In this document: piece by piece, positions 51,705 through 63,085 of the stretch
Layout of the letters: the number at the start of each line of letters is the position of its first letter
Position numbering within the stretch: the stretch's first letter is position 1
Assembly: GCF_041381155.1 (NCBI RefSeq)
Contig: NC_091143.1
Span: 31,125,331-31,189,330, forward strand
Length of the DNA: 64,000 nucleotides
DNA from: Argopecten irradians
Lineage: Eukaryota; Mollusca; Bivalvia; Pectinida; Pectinidae
Reading direction: 5' to 3'
The notes under the pieces: generated by a model
What the model saw: only the letters and a program-made list of their open reading frames with translations
What the model was told of the DNA's origin: nothing
Databases searched by the model: none
Made by a program: the position numbers and the translations under genes

Positions 51705-51930
51705 GAAGTTTTTACCGCTATTTCTCAGAAAGTATTGTATGCTCATCATGAGCCCTAGTTGTGCATTTTGCATTTTAGGACCGGTCGGTCAACAAGATGG
51801 TCGACAGGCAGTCATCTTGAATTTTGATTGTTATAGTTTATTACCGCTATTTAACAGAAAATACTGTTTCGTATGTGGACCCTAACAGTTCACATTACAT
51901 TTTGGGAACGATTAGAGAAGATGCAATCAT
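51705..51930 (+). repeat. Degraded tandem repeat with period about 131 bp
   Basis: ACCGCTATTTCTCAGAAA (51712) recurs as ACCGCTATTTAACAGAAA (51843). The first unit contains GGTCGGTCAACAAGATGG and CAGTCATCTTGAATTTTG, and the second a worn version. It resembles a repeat seen widely in molluscs; the family was not named. Confidence 0.55.
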
Positions 51931-52132
51931 CTTATATTTTCACAATGGAAAACTGTTACGCTGTATCTCGCCTACTGCCCCATTGCATTGATGATAACAG
52001 AATTAGGAATAGTTTATTTTCTCTTCTCCCTAACTGACTTTCTTCTGTTACTAACACTCTCGTTATATCTAAATACTCCAGTGGTTACATGTGGATATAA
52101 TGAGTATGTTTTGGAATATTCTCTCTAGATAC

Positions 52133-52313
52133 TGAGTCTTGAGTTGATTGATCGCCTCTTTGAGGAAGGATCTGAGTTTTGTCCCCTGTCCATCACCGTC
52201 TTTCAAGCGCATCATATTTAGGAAGTCGGGGACGACTGGTTGGTTATCAGTAGGATAATGTGACCGGTTGGGGTGTGTTGCTCGGTATCTTCGGCGACAC
52301 ACCTCAGATAGCT
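52133..52313 (-). CDS. Candidate exon of an unidentified gene
   Basis: After a TTTATAG acceptor the frame reads VCRRRYRATHPNRSHYPTDN, then QPVVPDFLNMMRLKDG and an amphipathic KLRSFLKEAINQLKTQ segment, up to a possible GTATCT donor. If not spliced there, the frame runs into a CTATACTCCAGGGGTT-family element end. Its phase does not join directly to the exon at 51165-51269. No family recognised. Confidence 0.3.
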
Positions 52314-52482
52314 CTATAAACAGGACATACAACAACAAGATATATATAAGATGATAAGATTTATCAGTTGCGTTGGAATTTAGCGAAACTAGTAATCAAA
52401 GTTTCAATCATCATTTAAAAGATTTCAGATTTCTATTCAAAACTGTTTATTTCAAGACAAAGAAGATGTTAAAGCTAAGTAT

Positions 52483-52575
52483 CGGATGCAACTGATTATT
52501 ATGTTATGTACAAGTAAATTACAATAAAAAAGAAGGACAAACATTGATCCCCGAGGAACGCCTACTATAACTTGA
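52483..52575 (-). mobile_element. LINE reverse-transcriptase remnant
   Basis: The minus strand gives GVPRGSMFVLLFYCN, a decayed form of the GVPQGSxLGPLLFxxYIND block of non-LTR reverse transcriptases. Confidence 0.45.
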
Positions 52576-52974
52576 TATTCCTTGAGCCGCTATATACCCA
52601 ACATGATTTATTGGTGTTGTTTGGGTTTGGTTTTTTTGTTGTCACACGCACAAAATCAATACGGCGGAATGCCTTACCTCGACACCGGATAAAAATTGAT
52701 AGTTTCATATACAGCCAAAGAAAATATTTCGATCATGGGTATAGCTGATTTCTTTATGGTTTTTTTTCAATAATGGGAAGAAAGTTACCCTTATTTTTCT
52801 CTCTCAGTGTCTGAATCTATTCACTAAAGGCTTTGAAAGGCCGTGAAAAATAAAACACAAAGCTATCACACGCATTAGTATTGCGTTACTATGCAATAGC
52901 TTGTTGAAAAAAAAAAGATTAATAGAATTTTCCATCCAATTTGGAGTGAGACAGAAGAATCTTAACCCGAGAGG

Positions 52975-53110
52975 TAAGGTTCTTAAATCGTCAAACACGA
53001 AGCTTTGAATCTCATCCCGAGGGTTGAGATCTCCTTTCTTTTTCTCTCGTCATTTGTGAGCACGTGCTGAAATCCCATGTTGCTCGTCTTTGTCCTCTTT
53101 TTCTCTTTTA
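52975..53110 (-). repeat. Inverted relative of the repeat block near 34205-34280
   Basis: On the minus strand, GAGAAAAAGAAAGGAGATCT followed by CAACCCTCGGGATGAGATT matches the block downstream of the decayed SINE at 33993 (GGAGATCTCGACCCTCGGGA). Confidence 0.5.
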
Positions 53111-53459
53111 CCATCAGCATCGGGGAATAAAATTTTTACATTATACTATCTTGTATAGTATGAAGAGAGGGAAAAGACATTTGGGTGGTATTTTCAAAAT
53201 CTATTTGTATCGATAACGTATTTTGGTGTGTTCTGGTGTATGAGTGTATTTTCGTCATCTGATAATTAGATACTTGCAAATCGAGAGGTATGAAATTGTT
53301 TAAAACGCGATATAAATCTATTCGTTATTGAACATAGTTATTACAGTGGAAGAAGAAGTGAGATACATTTTCAATTTAGTATCCGAAGTATTGTTCCTAA
53401 GTCTAACATGTAAAATATGATTCAATTTCCAATAAGATCGTACTTTTGAATGGAAGGTT

Positions 53460-54545
53460 TGAAAGTGTTTATTGATTTTTAATTTTTGATGAATACGAAA
53501 TGCTTCGTCGGATCTGTAGACCAAGTTGATTCCATAGTCGAATAGTAGCCGGAAAAAATGAATTGTAAAGCTGTAACCGGAAATTAGGCAAAGAGTAGCT
53601 ATTTGGGTTGCGTAGGTTATAATCGGAGTTTTCAGACAGTAATGGAGGCAAAAAATTGGTCAAATATTCTTAGAGCAAGGTTTTTATCAATTTCATAAAA
53701 AAATGTGATTTTCTCTTGGAGCGACAATTTGCAAGGGGTTCTTATTCATTTTCAGAATATTGAGATAATCTACTACATGTAGCAAATGATGGCAAACTTT
53801 TTGTTATTCTAGCAATTTCTAATTGAAGTTTTTTTTAATATATCTGCGTCGCCATCCAAAACTTCACAACAGTATTCAAATAAAGGCAACATTTATAACT
53901 CGTAAATTTTAATTAGTGTTTTCCTGTCTAATATTTATTTTAATGCAAACACCAAATTGCCTAGATAATTTATGTTTTTTTACAAATTTGGTCAATGTGG
54001 TGGCTCCATTTACAATTTGAGTCAATAGTAACTCCTAGATGCTTATGGCTATCAACAAATTTAATACTAACGTCGTTAAACTTTAGTTCAATAATATGTT
54101 CATGTTCAATAGTTGATATAAGCAGGGCTTCTGTTTTAAATGGATTGAATTTTATCAACCATTTGCCATCCCAATTGTTATTTTTTTATAAATCGTTATT
54201 TATTTTCGTTTCAGTTTCTAACAATGAAGGTTCAGAACATAAAATTTAGTACTAGCATCAGCAAATAGTTTCGATAGACTTTCTAGATTGTCAGATATAT
54301 CATTAATGTAGAAGATGAATAATTATGGACCCAATACTGACCCTTGCGGAACACCAGCATTTGTAGCTTTAACGGAAGTTCTACAATTTCCTACGAATAC
54401 TTGTTGTCTGCGATTGCTGAAATATTTTTAAACCAAATGTATAGTTTTCCAACAGTACCATAATTTGCTAGTTTTACATATAGTCACTGTGCCTTACCCG
54501 ATCGAATGCCTTTGAAAAAAGTATGGTTTTTACCAATTGTTGACA
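53460..54545 (-). mobile_element. Jockey/CR1-like LINE, degraded reverse-transcriptase region
   Basis: In order on the minus strand: AFDRV (about 54505), AGVPQGSVLGP and FIFYINDISDNLESL (54280-54360), then LFADAST, where the catalytic FADD motif has lost its second Asp. Then FNPFKTEALLIS and DSHKHLGVTIDSNCKWSHHI (53970-54158). Last are LPPLLSENSDYNLRNPNSYS and FFPATIRLWNQL (53520-53663). The block order is that of a non-LTR reverse transcriptase C-terminal half. Several stops and frame changes interrupt it; the 5' part is missing. Confidence 0.85.
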
Positions 54546-54761
54546 TAAATGGGCATCCTGGTGGGTCCATGATTTTGTAAACTGTAACTAATTCTCAGAT
54601 CCCTCATGTATTCAAATGTATACATGTAAAAAGTTCTCTTTACAAATTGATGAGGTGATTTATCAAGACAACACCTTCTTGTCTCGCGCGAAAAAATGTC
54701 CGTAGGCTATTTTGAAATGAACTATATTTAGACGACCTTATTATATGAAATAGACTATAGT

Positions 54762-54777
54762 GCTGTGACGTCACAGC
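54762..54777. promoter_or_regulatory. CRE palindrome in the KHDC4 promoter
   Basis: GCTGTGACGTCACAGC is a perfect 16-bp palindrome containing the full CRE (TGACGTCA, 54766-54773), the site of CREB/ATF factors. It ends 14 bases before the inferred KHDC4 start codon. No TATA box is obvious here. Confidence 0.55.
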
Positions 54778-54791
54778 TTCAATATGACAAG

Positions 54792-57700
54792 ATGGCTACC
54801 ACGGAGGGGTATGCAGATCATTCTTGTTCCCATGAACTTGTTGGCTTACTTCATGTGAATTTAACGGTGAAATCGTTTGGTTGGAATTTGTTTTGCATTA
54901 ACTGTCAACAGAAACGCAATATTTGGACCACGGTTTCGAGTAGTTGCCAGGACGGATATCGGCCCTGTGAACGCACATGACTTTGTTTTGGATTTTACAC
55001 TGCAGAAGGCCCAGGCCCGTAGCGCTTCACACACGACGAAGGAAGCTGATGGTGTTTGGTCACATAACATGTCAGTTTGAAGTTAAATATACGATTATCG
55101 ATTGCAGCTTGCTCTTTATCAAAGCGAACACATGTATAGCATTTACAACACGTTATTGGATAAATAAAATGGAAAGTGCGTGTTAGGCTAGTGGGTTAAA
55201 CTAAAGCAATCAAGGCACCAGTCACACAAACTCACTGTGTTGTGTTAGTTGGATTTGGGAAGAAGAGAGGCTATTCGAGGGTCAGAGATCGATAAATTCC
55301 GTCTGACAGTTCATTCTTCCACATTTCTGACACACACAACACTAAGACTAAGCCTTTTAAGATGTAAATAATAAAAAATACATATAGTGGAAGAAACTGG
55401 GCTTGTGTATGCAATCACCTTCGATACCCCAACTGGTATTCCGATCACTTATAGCTATCTCCAGAGATCGCAAATGATCAGAACTTCAACCCCTGGAGTA
55501 TAGAGGATGGTGTGTGATTTACCTAGACTCTATAGGCCTACACATGTACATTAAAAATTATAAACTTAAAATTAAGCTCATTTTATGTTTTCAAGTATTG
55601 GTAATAATAATAAATATTGCCTTTTTATTGTGGCCTTATACTAATCACATGAGTTTGACGTTCTGTCAGTAATATGTAGTATTGTATAAAGTATAAATAT
55701 AGGGGTATTTTTTTTTATATATTATTGACCGAACCAGCTGGACAGAACATTAAACTTGTGTGTACTAATTAAAGTAAAAAGTGTAATATTGTCTGCGTTA
55801 TCTAAACAAATCTCAGTTCTGCATATTGAACCAATTATATACCATTAATTAAGAGGCATGTAGCTTAACTACTCCTACACGTGCATGTCACATAGTCATA
55901 GCTCCCTTGTGGGTAGAGATTGATTGTTACATCATACTTTTGTAAGCGCAAACACATAACATTGCAATCAATACCTACACACAATGGCAGATAACTATAT
56001 GTATATACAGAATTAAAGGGTAAACAATGGTTGATTTGTTTAAACTTATTCAATATGTTGAATGTGTATTACAGGTTGAACAGAGTCAGTAGATGGAGTG
56101 ATGACAACAAAAGTAGTCTAGATGCAGCAAAAGAAGCCGCAGCAAAAGTGAATACTATGCTCATTGCCAAAGGCAAACTGAAACCTTCACAATTATCTCA
56201 GCAGCACAGCAACAAACAGATGAAGGTAAACCATATATAAATGTCAACAAATAAACTAATAATTAAAGGTCTCTTTCTGGTATTTGTATATTATAGAGTT
56301 ATCTGCCCTTGTGGGAAGGTATGGATTGTAACCTCGCATGTTTGCTTACACATGTGTAACATCATACTTAAATATTTAGGGGAAAACAACATGAGTTTGG
56401 CTCACAAAATAATGATGACACAATCGATAGCTACCTGCAAGGGCAGTAACTCTGTAATATACAAACACAGAATACCCAGGTATAATCCGCATACAATTAT
56501 TTATTATGATAAAAGTTAGCTAAATCTTATTCAAAACCATTGAATGTTATATGAACATATTGGAAATATGGACAGACTACTTTTTGTTTAAAAAAAACCC
56601 CAAAAACTGATGTAACAGTAATTAAACTAGTGTGTTTTATCTTGAATTGAGATAAAGTTTATACCATGTCTGTTTTGTGTTCTTTAGGTCGGAGCTATAA
56701 ATAACTTGGTGGTAGCCGAGGTGGAAATCAACGATGTTCCTATTGGATGTAGAAACATGCTTACGCGAGGATCAACACAAGAGGAGGTAAGTCTCTGTGG
56801 AGTACAATTTTCTTGGATTTCGAACAACATTTGAAGCTCACGGTGAAACAACACGTACAAACAAACAAAGTTGACTTTACAATGGTAAAAGTCCAGTAGA
56901 AGATTATCGGTTATCTCAAATTTTAAGCTGTAGTGTATATTCTAAGTTCAATTTTTGAACAGCATTAGTTTTGTTCTACTTGTATTTCCTTCAGCCAAAT
57001 CCTTTATGTCTTTTTTAGATTTCAAAATTCAGTGGTGCAGCAGTATCTACCCGAGGGAGATACCTCAATCCTGAGGATCGAGCTAGAAACATGGGGTAGG
57101 TATTCATTTATCTTAATGTATACTGCTAGCCATAGTAAACCATTTTATTTAAATATTTGCTTTTTTCAGCAATAACTAATTCTATTACTATTTTGTTTTG
57201 ACTTTTTACTATCAAAGGTATGTATGTATCAGTGAATAAGAAATGTTTTAGTACAATTTGTAATTGTTTTTGTCTATTTCAGAGATCGTCCATTATATCT
57301 CTGTGTTCAGGGTCCGGTCCAGGAATCTGTTGATAGTAAGTTTTATTGTTAGGAATCTGTATTAAAATTTATTTTGGGCAAGTTGTTTCGAAAAGTCCAT
57401 ACATTGATCTTAATATATCTTCAAAGTTTTACATACAGTATTTTGGCCAATGAGTGCCCGTACCTTTAAGTGTTCTTCCCTCTATTTCAAAGCCTCTTGT
57501 TCACTAACCATGAAATGAATTCTTTATTCATTAAACAGAAAATATGTATACCATGTCATTTATTTGTTTTATTTCTCATACAAAAGATCAAAATTAAATA
57601 TGTTCCTCTTTCAGCAGTTTACCTTGAATGCTTTAATATAGGGTTACCGTATTTTCCGGAGTATAAGCTGCGACTTTTTTCCCTGAAAATCGGGAGTGCG

Positions 57701-60700
57701 GCTAATACACCAGTGCGGCTTATCCGTGGACGAAAACCAAAATCTGACCATGTTTTTGCACCATTACTTCGTGATTCACATGTGAAAATCGTAAATTTAC
57801 TCGCCAGTTTTGTAAAGTTATGCATCAAACAAATCACTGTAAAAGTGTATAAAAGATCAAATATGCAATGAAAATATATTAAAGCTGAAAATAATTATGT
57901 ATCAGATGCATGTTCACTCGTAAAATTGTTTAATTCAAGGAAATCCGCTGACAGAAACGTGTTCACAACACAATGGCGGTTTAGTAAAGTTATACACTGA
58001 AAAAAAATCACTGTAAAAGTGTTTAAACAATATAACATGTGATGAAAATATAATAAAGATAAAAAATAATAACGTACCAGGTACATGTTCAATCGTAAAA
58101 TTGGTTAGTTCACGGAAAATCGGCCGACTGAAGCGTGGTTGTTTACAGTCACAACACAATGGCGGACTGATTTCGCTATCGATTTGCTGCAGGATTGTTA
58201 CCAAGAAAATAATAACTAAAACGTCAAAAATCATCAAATATCAAACAATAAGTTAAATATATGATTTAAATATTATGTGTGTGCAAGAAATGTCCGCAGA
58301 CAGCAAGAAAACGATCTCTACTTCTGATCATGAATGACTGCTAACTTGCACACGTGTTACACTCGGTCAACATGTGTATTTCTCAGAATCCTGTCGCTGT
58401 GATTTCAATGAAATAATCAGTAATCAAGTTTATTCGCGTGTTTTGCATGTTATTTAGACCATTCTAGCGATGTTATAAGCATTGAACAGTCTATAAAACA
58501 TCATTTTATCGATCTCTGCAGCGGCAAACACCACGAGGTCTTAATGCGGAAGGTTACAAAAATAAGGCTTCGGTGAATTGCATCATGGGATACCTAGTTA
58601 ACAAACAGTGGAAGAACACTCTAAACGAAGTCGATTGATACAGTAACTCTTTACACTAAGATATATTTAATACACAAAATATATTAAAAAAGAAATATAA
58701 TCTATTCCTATGCATAACGTTACTGAAGAAAGTATTTTACCGGCGTACTGAAATATGAACGAGAGTAAGCTTGCACACGTACGTGTTACACATATGTCGG
58801 TCAACAGGGGAATTTCCTGGAATCCTGTCGCCATGATTATAATGAAATAATCAGCAATCAAGTTTATAAACGTAAATCACATGTAATTTAGAACATTATA
58901 CCGAGTGTAAAACATCGCACAGTCATATTAAAATCATTTAATCGATCTCTGTAGCGAAAATAATATCCGGAAGTTTACAAAAATAAGGCTTTGGTGAATT
59001 GCATCATGGGATGGCAAGTTGACAGAGAACACTCTAATCGAAGTCAGATTTAGGTTAATGATGCAAGCCTTGATAATACAGTAAATCCTTTACACATCAA
59101 TATAATAAATACGCGAAATATATCAAAATAGAGATAAAATAAAATCATATGCATACTGAAAAGAAGTATTTTAACCGGCAAGCTGAAATATGAGAGAGAG
59201 TAAGCGTGAAATCGTACGGCCGCCATGTTTGTTTACACAAAGTAGGCTTACGTAATAGCAGAATAAACATGGAACAGAAACATGACCAAGTCCATTTTGC
59301 TAAGATGTTTACATCATAGTGAGTTTAATTTGTTATATATTTACAGTACAAGTTTACAGACAATTTTCGTGATTCTAAACGATCGTTAAGCATTACCCCT
59401 ACTTCAATAGAGATCGATCATATGTACACAGATGGTTACGTGGGTACATGGGCCTAATTTTTTGGGTGCGGCTTATATAACGGTGCGTCTTATACGTGTA
59501 CAAAACCTGAAAAAATCGTAAAAAGGGCCTCTGCGGCTTATACACAGGTGCGGTTTATTGTCTGGAAAATACGGTATTATACTGGATTATTGAATGATTA
59601 TTGGAAGCTTTACTGTTTGACTGTGTGCAGGTTAAAGTCACCATGCTGTCATTAATCTGTTTAATAATTAAACAGCATAAAAAAATTGACTTTTGATAGA
59701 AAATTTTTACGTTTTCCTTCAATTTTCACCAAGAAATCTTTAATGTTAAACTGAAAGGCACAAACGCATGGGCACTCACCATTTGTCTAGCCTATCTTTT
59801 GTTCAATTCAAAATATGATGTAGATATTTACTTTATTTTTGCTACAAGATGAAAATCCATGATATTATACAAATTTATATTGTCTGTTTTCAGTGGCTGT
59901 TGGAAGAATCAATGAAATAATTACAAATGGAATGAAAACAAAAGGGACACGATTCTCCCCAGCAATACGGCCACCTCCGCCAATGCAGCGACCAGCTTTT
60001 AACCAGCCACCACCTTTGATGTCTATTCCTAGCTTACCGGCCGGGGTAGGTAGATTGTTAAAAAAAAATGTGTAGAACAATCACGATGGCTACATAAATC
60101 TTTCAAGTAAACTTGAAAAAGGAAATGGACACTTGCACTAAATCTAGTGCACTTGAGTAAGAAAATGAATGTCGAGACAATTTTACAGACTATCTTGGAG
60201 CAAAAAACTTTATGTGAATCTTTTAAAGGAATTGAGTTGTTATGAGGAAAGAAAAGAAGATTGATCTGTAAGATGTGAAGTCAAAAACTTACCCAGAATA
60301 ATGTTACAAAAATATTTAAGAGCATTGAACATATCAAAATTGATAAAAAATAATCCTTAATTAAAAGTTGATTGTTCTCTTCTATTTCAGATGATGTTTC
60401 TTCAGGAGAAGCTATTTATTGGACTAGAACATGCCCCTCCAAACTTTGATGTTAAGGGCAAGACAATGGGGCCAGGAGTAAGTTGAATTTAAAATATAGA
60501 AATCACTAAATATTATACACTCTAATAAATATGAACTTCTGGTGGCACAAAGAAAATTATTGGCAAAAATGGCATAAAAACATGTCATTTGAATTGAACA
60601 TAGAAGATATTTTATTGAGTAAAGATTATTTTAGGGGATATCAAACGTTAGCTTTTGTATTTCCAGGGATCCTACCTTCAACATATACAGGCTGAGACTG

Positions 60701-63085
60701 GAGCCAGGGTGACTCTCCGTGGCAAAGGGTCAGGATTTATAGAACCACTGTCAGGCCGGGAAGCCTTTGAACCAATGCAAATTCATATCCAGTTAGTATC
60801 TTGATTTGATATCAAAACAATCAAGGTCTTGAAATAAGATATGGTCAAATTATAAGATTAATGCCAGTAAATGAGGAATGGTTGTTCATTTTAAAACTAA
60901 CAGTCATTTTTATTTAAGTTTTTTTTTAGCTCACCTGGCCCGAAGGGCCGGTGAGCTTATGTCATGGCGCGGCGTCCGTCGTCCGTCGGCGTCCTTCTGT
61001 CCGTCAACATTTCCTTTAAATCGCTACTAGTCTTAGAGTTCAGCATGGATTGTAACCAAATTTGGCCACAAATATCCATGGGGGAGGGGGAACAGAACTT
61101 GTATAAATTTTGGCTCTGACCCCCCGGGGGCAGGAGGGGCGGGGCCCAATAGGGGAAATAGAGGTAAATCCTTTAAATCGCTACTAGTCATAGAGTTCTG
61201 CATGGATTGTAACCAAATTTGGCCACAAACATCCTTGGGGGAGGGGGAACAGAACTTGTATAAATTTTGGCTCTGTTCCCCAGGGGGCAGGAGAGGCAGG
61301 GCCCAATAGGGGAAATAGAGGTAAATCCTTTAAATCGCTACTAGTCATAGAGTTCTGCATGGATTGTAACCAAATTTGGCCACAAACATCCTTGGGGGAG
61401 GGGGAACAGAACTTTTATAAATTTTGGCTCTGACCCCCCGGGGGCAGGAGGGGCGGGGCCCAATAGGGGAAATAGAGGTAAATCCTTTAAATCGCTACTA
61501 GTCATAGAGTTCTGAATGGAATGTAACCAAATTTGGCCACAAACATCCTTGGGGGAAGGGGAACAGAACTTGTATAAATTTTGGCTCTGGTCCCCAGGGG
61601 GCAGGAGAGGCGGGGCCCAATAGGGGAAATAGAGGTAAATCCTTTAAATCGCTACTAGTCATAGAGTTCTGCATGGATTGTAACCAAATTTGGCCACAAA
61701 CATCCTTGGGGGAGGGGGAACAGAACTTGTATAAATTTTGGCTCTGACCCCCTAGGGGCAGGAGGGGCGGGGCCAAATAGAGGAAATAGAGGTAAATCCT
61801 TTAAATCTCTACTAGTCATAGAGTTCTGAATGGAATATAACCAAATTTGGCCACAAACATCCTTGGGGGAAGGGGAACAGAACTTGTATAAGTTTTGGCT
61901 CTGGTTCCCCGGGGGCAGGAGAGGCGGGGCCCAATAGGGGAAATAGAGGTAAATCCTTTAAATCGCTACTAGTCATAGAGTTCTACATGGATTGTAACCA
62001 ATTTTTGCCACAAACATCCTAAGGGGAGGGGGAACAGAACTTGTATAAATTTTGGCTCTGACACCCCGGGGGCAGGAGAGGTGGGGCCCAATAGAGGAAA
62101 TAGAGGCAAATTGTATAAATCGCTACTAGTCATAGAGTTCTGCATGGAATGTAACCAAATTTGGCCACAAATATCCTTTTTGGAAGGGGAACAGAACTTG
62201 TATAAATTTTGGCTCTGTCCCCCGGGGGCAGGACGGGTGGGGCCCAATAGGGGAAATAGAGGTAAATCCTATAAATCGCTACTTGTCCTAGAGTTTTGCT
62301 TGGATTGTGACCAAATTTGGCCATAAACACCCTTGGTGGAAGTGGAACAGAACTTGTATAAATTTTGGCTCTGACCCCCTGGGCGCAGGAGGGGTGGGGC
62401 CCAATAGGGGATTTAGAGGTTAATATTAAAATTCCTTCAGAAAAGAAACAATGAACCTGTATTCAGAACATTACTTGGCATTACAAACCAGGTGAGCGAT
62501 ACAGGCCCTCTGGGCCTCTTGTTTGAAAATAAATGAAATTCGAAAGTGAGAAGTCTTAAGCAATTGGGTTTTATTTCCAAGAAAAAAGTGAACGAAACCT
62601 TAATTTATTTACTGTTTTAAAACAAATTATGAAATTGATATCAATATAGGGAACAATTGTTCATGTGTCTACAATTTTAAAAATATTGTTCACTAATATT
62701 CAAGGTTTTATCAAGCAGATGATATTCAAAAGTGAGAATTCTTAAGCAGTTTGGATTTATTTCTAAGAAAAAAGTAATGCACACAATAGTTTTTGTGTCG
62801 ATTCATACTTTGCACATTGGCGGGATATCCAGACTATTTTTGGCTAAAGATGGCAAAGAAACAGGAAATTTGTAATAAAGATACAAGTATGCTGCTATTA
62901 TTTTTTCATGTTTTATGTTAGAAATTGTCAAAATTTATTGTTGCATTATAAAAAACTTTCCATATTTATATATTTCCTGATTGCTTTGAATTTAATGGTC
63001 ATTCTCACTGTTCTTTTTTTACAGGCATCAAAATGTTGTTGGACTCCAGCAAGCTAAGCAGTTAGCTGAAAACCTAATTCAAACG
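54792..63085 (+). CDS. KHDC4: KHDC4 (BLOM7), N-terminal part; gene continues beyond the window
   Basis: An RNA-binding protein with two KH-type domains; the human protein associates with the Prp19/SNEV complex and affects splice-site choice. Exons: 54792-54808 (inferred), 56075-56225, 56688-56786, 57019-57095, 57283-57335, 59894-60045, 60391-60477, 60667-60791 and 63025-63085. The phases fit, giving 274 codons. Seen: [20 protein letters not shown]; first KH region [32 protein letters not shown] and [20 protein letters not shown]; a Pro-rich linker (PPPPMQRP); second KH region [38 protein letters not shown] and [13 protein letters not shown]; then [13 protein letters not shown]. Blocks match human KHDC4 in order. 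The first exon (MATTE plus two bases) is supported by phase, a GTATGC donor and Kozak-like AAGATGG, but not by homology. The C-terminal half lies outside. All frames are clean. Confidence 0.93.
55488..55510 (-). repeat. Single end of the CTATACTCCAGGGGTT element family
   Basis: AACCCCTGGAGTATAGAGGA followed by TGG is the right end seen at 45755-45776. A matching left end was not found nearby. It lies in KHDC4 intron 1. Confidence 0.55.
55650..55757. mobile_element. Small TIR element (GTTTGACGTTCTGTCA family), copy 2
   Basis: The left end is GAGTTTGACGTTCTGTCAGT. The right end, reverse-complemented, is AAGTTTAATGTTCTGTCC. The interior shares TATAAATATAGGGGTATTTT with copy 1 at 2289 in the reverse sense. 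It lies in KHDC4 intron 1. Confidence 0.6.
55891..56001. mobile_element. Small TIR element (TTATCTGCCCTTGTGG family) in KHDC4 intron 1
   Basis: The left end is CATAGTCATAGCTCCCTTGT and the right end, reverse-complemented, CATATAGTTATCTGCCATTG. Both continue through a GTAG(A/G)TATTGATTG-like stretch. Confidence 0.6.
56292..56461. mobile_element. Small TIR element (TTATCTGCCCTTGTGG family) in KHDC4 intron 2
   Basis: The left end is TATAGAGTTATCTGCCCTTG and the right end, reverse-complemented, TATTACAGAGTTACTGCCCT then TG. The interior has GGCTCACAAAATAATGATGA, also found in the cyclophilin-intron copy. Confidence 0.65.
57647..59574. mobile_element. TA-flanked TIR element, 1.93 kb, in KHDC4 intron 5
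   Basis: The ends are CCGTATTTTCCGGAGTATAA and, reverse-complemented, CCGTATTTTCCAGACAATAA, with TA on both sides. Subterminal GTGCGGCTTAT motifs recur at each end. Inside, blocks are duplicated: CACAACACAATGGCGG (about 57963 and 58150) and GGTGAATTGCATCATGGGAT (about 58572 and 58992). There is no transposase frame. Its outer 11 bases are identical to those of the left end of the element at 38920, so both belong to one terminal-repeat class. Confidence 0.8.
60928..62521 (+). mobile_element. Tandem-core interspersed element (Helentron/HINE-like), copy 2, in KHDC4 intron 8
   Basis: The left end is a hairpin at 60928-60957 (AGCTCACC and GGCCC pairing with GGGCC and GGTGAGCT around a GAA loop), then GGCGCGGCGTCCGTCGTCCG. 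The core holds nine direct units; GAGGTAAATCC or its variant begins at 61161, 61318, 61475, 61632, 61789, 61946, 62103, 62259 and 62416, a spacing of 156-157. Each unit carries AATCGCTACTAGTCATAGAG and GGGGGCAGGAG. The right end is GGTGAGCGATACAGGCCCTC then TGGGCCTCTTG, forming a GGCCC/GGGCC hairpin. It sits in a T-run. Architecture matches the element at 407. Confidence 0.75.
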
